From Proteles cristata cristata (taxonomy: Eukaryota; Chordata; Mammalia; Carnivora; Hyaenidae), in NCBI GenBank assembly GCA_017311185.1, contig JAESUZ010001514.1, positions 1,302,001 to 1,366,000 on the forward strand: a stretch of DNA of 64,000 bases. The letters run 5' to 3'. Under the pieces are notes generated by a model. It saw only the letters and a program-made list of their open reading frames with translations, had not been told where the DNA came from and made no database searches. Within the stretch, counting starts at the first letter, position 1. Each line of letters begins with the position of its first letter. The position numbers and the translations under genes were made by a program. This document shows, piece after piece, positions 60,531 to 64,000 of this stretch.

Positions 60531-61384
60531 TTTGTCATGCTTTAGATCTCCAGCCTCCAAATCAAGGGCACCTGCTCAATTCCCTCTCCAAACAGCAGTA
60601 GAGACAGAATACCAAAATCAGAACCCAGCCCCACAGACCAAGGTGACCTAGCTCCTCTCTGCCACATGGACATCAGAAGCTAACCCTCCTCACTTCCCGC
60701 TCCGCGTGCCTGAGCCGAGGGGTTCTGAAACAGATATTCCCTACTCCGTTTCCTGGCCCCTTAGTCCTATTCAGAATACAGGCCCAATGACCAGATATGA
60801 GCATTTCCATTCTGCTCGAAGGCCAGAGGACACCAGTGCAGATGTCAGAGCTCAACATTGTTTGGAGAGCAAAGAAACAAATGAGGAGAGACAACTGTGG
60901 TCTTTGATTCAATAATGAATTTTGCATCAAGGGCTCCAGATTACAGTGCACCAGAGACTGCACTGCCACACACTCTGCATTCCATTTTTTATGAGAAAGA
61001 AGAAAATGGCAGGGGGGGTGGGGGCGCAAACTGAGATTAAGGGCATATTAAAGAGAGTGTATTCAAGCATATATCTTGATTTGAGCATGTGGACCCAAAC
61101 CATTTATATTTTATTGCATAGTAAAAGCTTGGAGCAGAAAAGAAGCATTGAGTCCAACTCCTTTGTCTTCTAGATGAGCAACCCGAAGCAACGGGGGCAT
61201 TAAATAAAGGCCTCACACTTTCAGCCCTGTAGCAACCGGCTTAGGAAGAAGAGCCATGGGGCTTGTTCCTTCATCCACTCCTGCCTCACTCAGGGATTTG
61301 ACTCCTAACTGGAAGGGACTGGAAGGAAGCTTGGAATCCTTCTCCCAGTGCACCGTTCTCGCAGGCATCGCAAAGGTCATGCAT

Positions 61385-61560
61385 TCATTCACGTACTCTT
61401 TGCTGAGCACTGACGATGTGCCAGACGCCATTCTTGGTATTCGAGCTACAGAGAAAGAGCAGACAGGTGCTTGCCCCTTATGCACCTGCCTTCCAGGGGG
61501 CCACACTGTCCTCAAAAGTGCACAAACAAGCTCTACAACAGAATTCTGGTGGTGTTCCAT
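61385..61560 (+). mobile_element. L2 3' relic
   Basis: TTGCTGAGCACTGACGATGT, GCCAGACGCCATTCTTGGTA and CTTGCCCCTTATGCACCTGC. Confidence 0.55.
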
Positions 61561-62291
61561 GCTCTGGGGGAAGTAACGTCGCTTGTGTTAATGGAGAGGG
61601 ACTGGCGTTCACTAGAGGTGAGATCTGACCGATGAGAAATAGCCAGTCACATGGAAGTCAGAGGGAAGAGTGTTCTGGTTTAAAGGAACAGCAGCCACAA
61701 ACACCCAAGGCAAGCGAGAGAGGCAGAGTGACCGGAAAGGAGGCCAGTGGGACCGGAACAGAGAATACAAGGAGGAGGTGGTAGAAGAGGAGCTGGGTTG
61801 GAGGCCTTGCCCTAGGCCCTGGGGAGGTGGAAGCAGGACTGAGATTCAGACTAGAGGGTCCAGGCTCACAGTTTTAGTGGTTCTGTGTCAACCATGCTAT
61901 GTAAACCCTTCTCTCGTGTTGAGTCACCAGATCAGCTACAAAACAACCCTGCCACACTGTGAGGACCCCGCCATGCTGACCTCACACTCAGGATCTGGCA
62001 CAGGGCAAGCCTCCCAAAGGCCAAAGGAGCCCCCAAGACCAGAGTGACCACACAGCATGGAGATGGAAGATGGACCCATCCGTCCCCAGTAGGCACCCTC
62101 ACTCATATGCCGAGCCAGCCTTGCCACCCAGAAGAGGGGCTCAGTAGAGTCTAAGGCTAATTTTTAAAACCATTATTATTAATTTTTGATCACACAAGAA
62201 CTCATGAATACATTTTCCTTATTAAAAAAAAAATGAAATGGAATGAAACATGGGCTGTAAGGTTAGTGTCCCCTTAAGTCTCCTCTCCTCC

Positions 62292-62476
62292 GGGGGCACC
62301 CGGGTGGCTCAGTATGCTAGGCATCAGGCTTCGGCTCAGGTCATGATCTCATGGTTCGTGAGCTCGAGCCCCACTTCAGGTGAGCCCCGCTTCTCTCTCT
62401 CTCTCTCCCTCTCTGCCTCTCGCTCACTTGTGCCCTCTCTCTCTTAAAAAAAAAAAATTTTTTTTTAATGAAAAAA
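62292..62476 (+). mobile_element. Felid tRNA-Lys SINE, internally deleted
   Basis: The part after the B box is shortened to about half; target duplication AGTCTCCTCTCCTCC against AGACTCCTCTCCTCC. Confidence 0.9.
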
Positions 62477-64000
62477 GACTCCTCTCCTCCAGTCCTGGCC
62501 ATCTGGCCAGCACCCCACCTCTATCCCACCTGGAGCTGAATACTGTATTACTCCAGCCCATATCATACACCCTAAAATGCACTTCTAAGAAAGATCGTGT
62601 GGTTTCTATGTGTTCCTTTGAGTAAGTGGTGGCATGCTGGATGCACCGGGCTGCAGCCTGTCCTCACTTCCACCAGACCCTGGGTCCTGAGAAGCTCTCC
62701 AGGTTCTGACATCAGCATCCACCTCACTTGGCTAACTGTCGTGTCATATTCCTTAGTATGATACGTTCCCGTCATCTCCCTCTGAACTGGCATGTAAAGG
62801 GTTTCCAGTTCCCTCGTATTACAAAGGCAGTTGTGCTGTGATGAGACTTCCTCCTGTCTACTCCTGTGTGGGGATTCCTCTGGGATGGGAGAGGACTCCG
62901 CTCTTAGATGCAATCCCCAAATGGAAGCAGAATCAGCTGCGGGAATGTCTAAGCACCTCGGGTCATCCAGACCCACAGACTGCCCTAACTGCTGGACGCC
63001 ACTGGGACTCTGTAGGAGAGATTATGTTCGATGGGCTCTAAACGGGCTCACAGCAGGGGCGACCCAACACCCCCCAATGCCAGGGAGGGAAGAGTGGGAC
63101 TCTCTCACAAGTAGAGGTCTGCAGTCCTTTCAGGGGTTATGAGGTGCTCGCAGGAGCCCGTGGATTGCAGTGACTCCAAACAGCACACTGTACCTCAGTG
63201 GTGTTCCCAGGGAAGCCACAAGCGCACACAGACCGCGGACTTGTGCTTGCCCTTTACCAGCGCCTTCCCAGATATCAGGGGATAGGTTGCTACCTTCTGC
63301 CAATTCCGTGTAAATAACTGAGCTTGAATGGCGAATTTGTAATGAGATAAGGGGAAAATAATCACCACCTACTTTGCATAGACGTGAGTTCACAAGGCAC
63401 ACCGTTTCTCATTTCATCCCTGGAAGAGCCCTGAGATGTACACAGGAAAGGGATAATTACAATGCATATTATGGTAATGTTTCATGGCAACTGTTATTCA
63501 TTACGGCCGAGTAGATTCAGACAGCAAGAATTAATTGGTTGCCCAAGGTCACATAGCTGGGAAGTGAGGGCAAACCCAAAACCCAGGTCTTCTGACTGCC
63601 CGTCCATTTCTCTGCACAGGGCAGCACTGACCTTCCCAGCTGTGCCGCCGTGAAGACCCGCTCGTAATTCTTAAGGCCTAGGGGAAAGGCACCCCCTCAG
63701 CAGACTCTAAAGGCTAAAGCGGAAGACCATATTCAGAGAGAGCTGGGTCATAAAGAGCCCAGTGAAGCAAGCCAAGTTCGGGGTAGGAGGGCATGGGAGT
63801 TAATTCCACTGAACTCTGAGATGAGTAAGTCCGTGTTGTCGGAGAGAATTTTCCTCCACCCATCAATTAAAGATACTCCCTGGGACACGTTAGTGAGCTG
63901 GCATGCAAGGCCTCTCTAGGGAGGTAGCAATCAGGCAAAGACCTAGAGGGAGAGGAGCATCCAGCTTTGCAGCGAAACGGGGGGAGGGTAGAGCAGGTGT

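Larger units (their letters stand above)
58642..64000. other. Intergenic, no gene recognised
   Basis: Contains the MER5A, MER20, MIR, L2 and SINE copies listed separately. In human, ABLIM3 is the next gene upstream of SH3TC2, but I did not find its conserved LIM-domain exons, so it presumably starts beyond the right edge. Confidence 0.5.

Noticed and set aside
15605..62476. tRNA-like A and B boxes read as tRNA genes
   Set aside because: All recognised instances sit in SINEs with CT-rich bodies, A tails and target duplications, so they are not tRNA genes.

Overview
This is nuclear DNA from a cat-family carnivore (Felidae or a close feliform). The sign is at least 23 copies of the felid tRNA-Lys-derived SINE (consensus start GGGGCGCCTGGGTGGCTC), many with clear target-site duplications, among LINE-1, L2, MIR, hAT-Charlie, Tigger and MaLR debris. 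Nothing suggests a prokaryotic or viral genome, and nearly all long open frames are chance frames in non-coding DNA.

The one functional protein gene I can support is SH3TC2 on the minus strand, the Schwann-cell endosomal SH3/TPR protein mutated in human Charcot-Marie-Tooth type 4C. I placed its first eight coding exons by translation, splice sites and phase: exon 1 at 21724-21775, then 13940-14038, 10243-10370, 7245-7350, 5646-5789, 4419-4620, 3570-3643 and 1242-1437. Together they give 1001 coding nucleotides in one open frame with intact GT/AG sites, from the MGGCFC myristoylation start to the end of the second SH3 domain. The TPR half lies beyond the left edge. Intron 1 holds a palindromic hairpin at the position of MIR584.

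From about 22 kb to 64 kb the window is intergenic. It holds a processed DNAJC8 pseudogene (37113-38222) inserted in a Tigger-type transposon, a U6 snRNA pseudogene (about 24970-25066), large L1 blocks (32.9-33.9, 41-48, 49-52, 53.7-55.4 and 57.7-58.2 kb) and the SINEs.

The most unusual feature is a second copy of the SH3TC2 exon 1/promoter segment at 48.16-49.13 kb, in the same orientation and about 26.4 kb upstream of the real one. A central block of about 560 bp (21901-22460 against 48312-48896) is nearly identical, with roughly 17 substitutions and three indel or replacement sites by hand alignment. The same duplication on both sides, including exon 1 itself, is only about two-thirds identical. 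That mosaic pattern suggests recent gene conversion within an older duplication. In the distal copy the exon 1 start codon and splice donor are lost.
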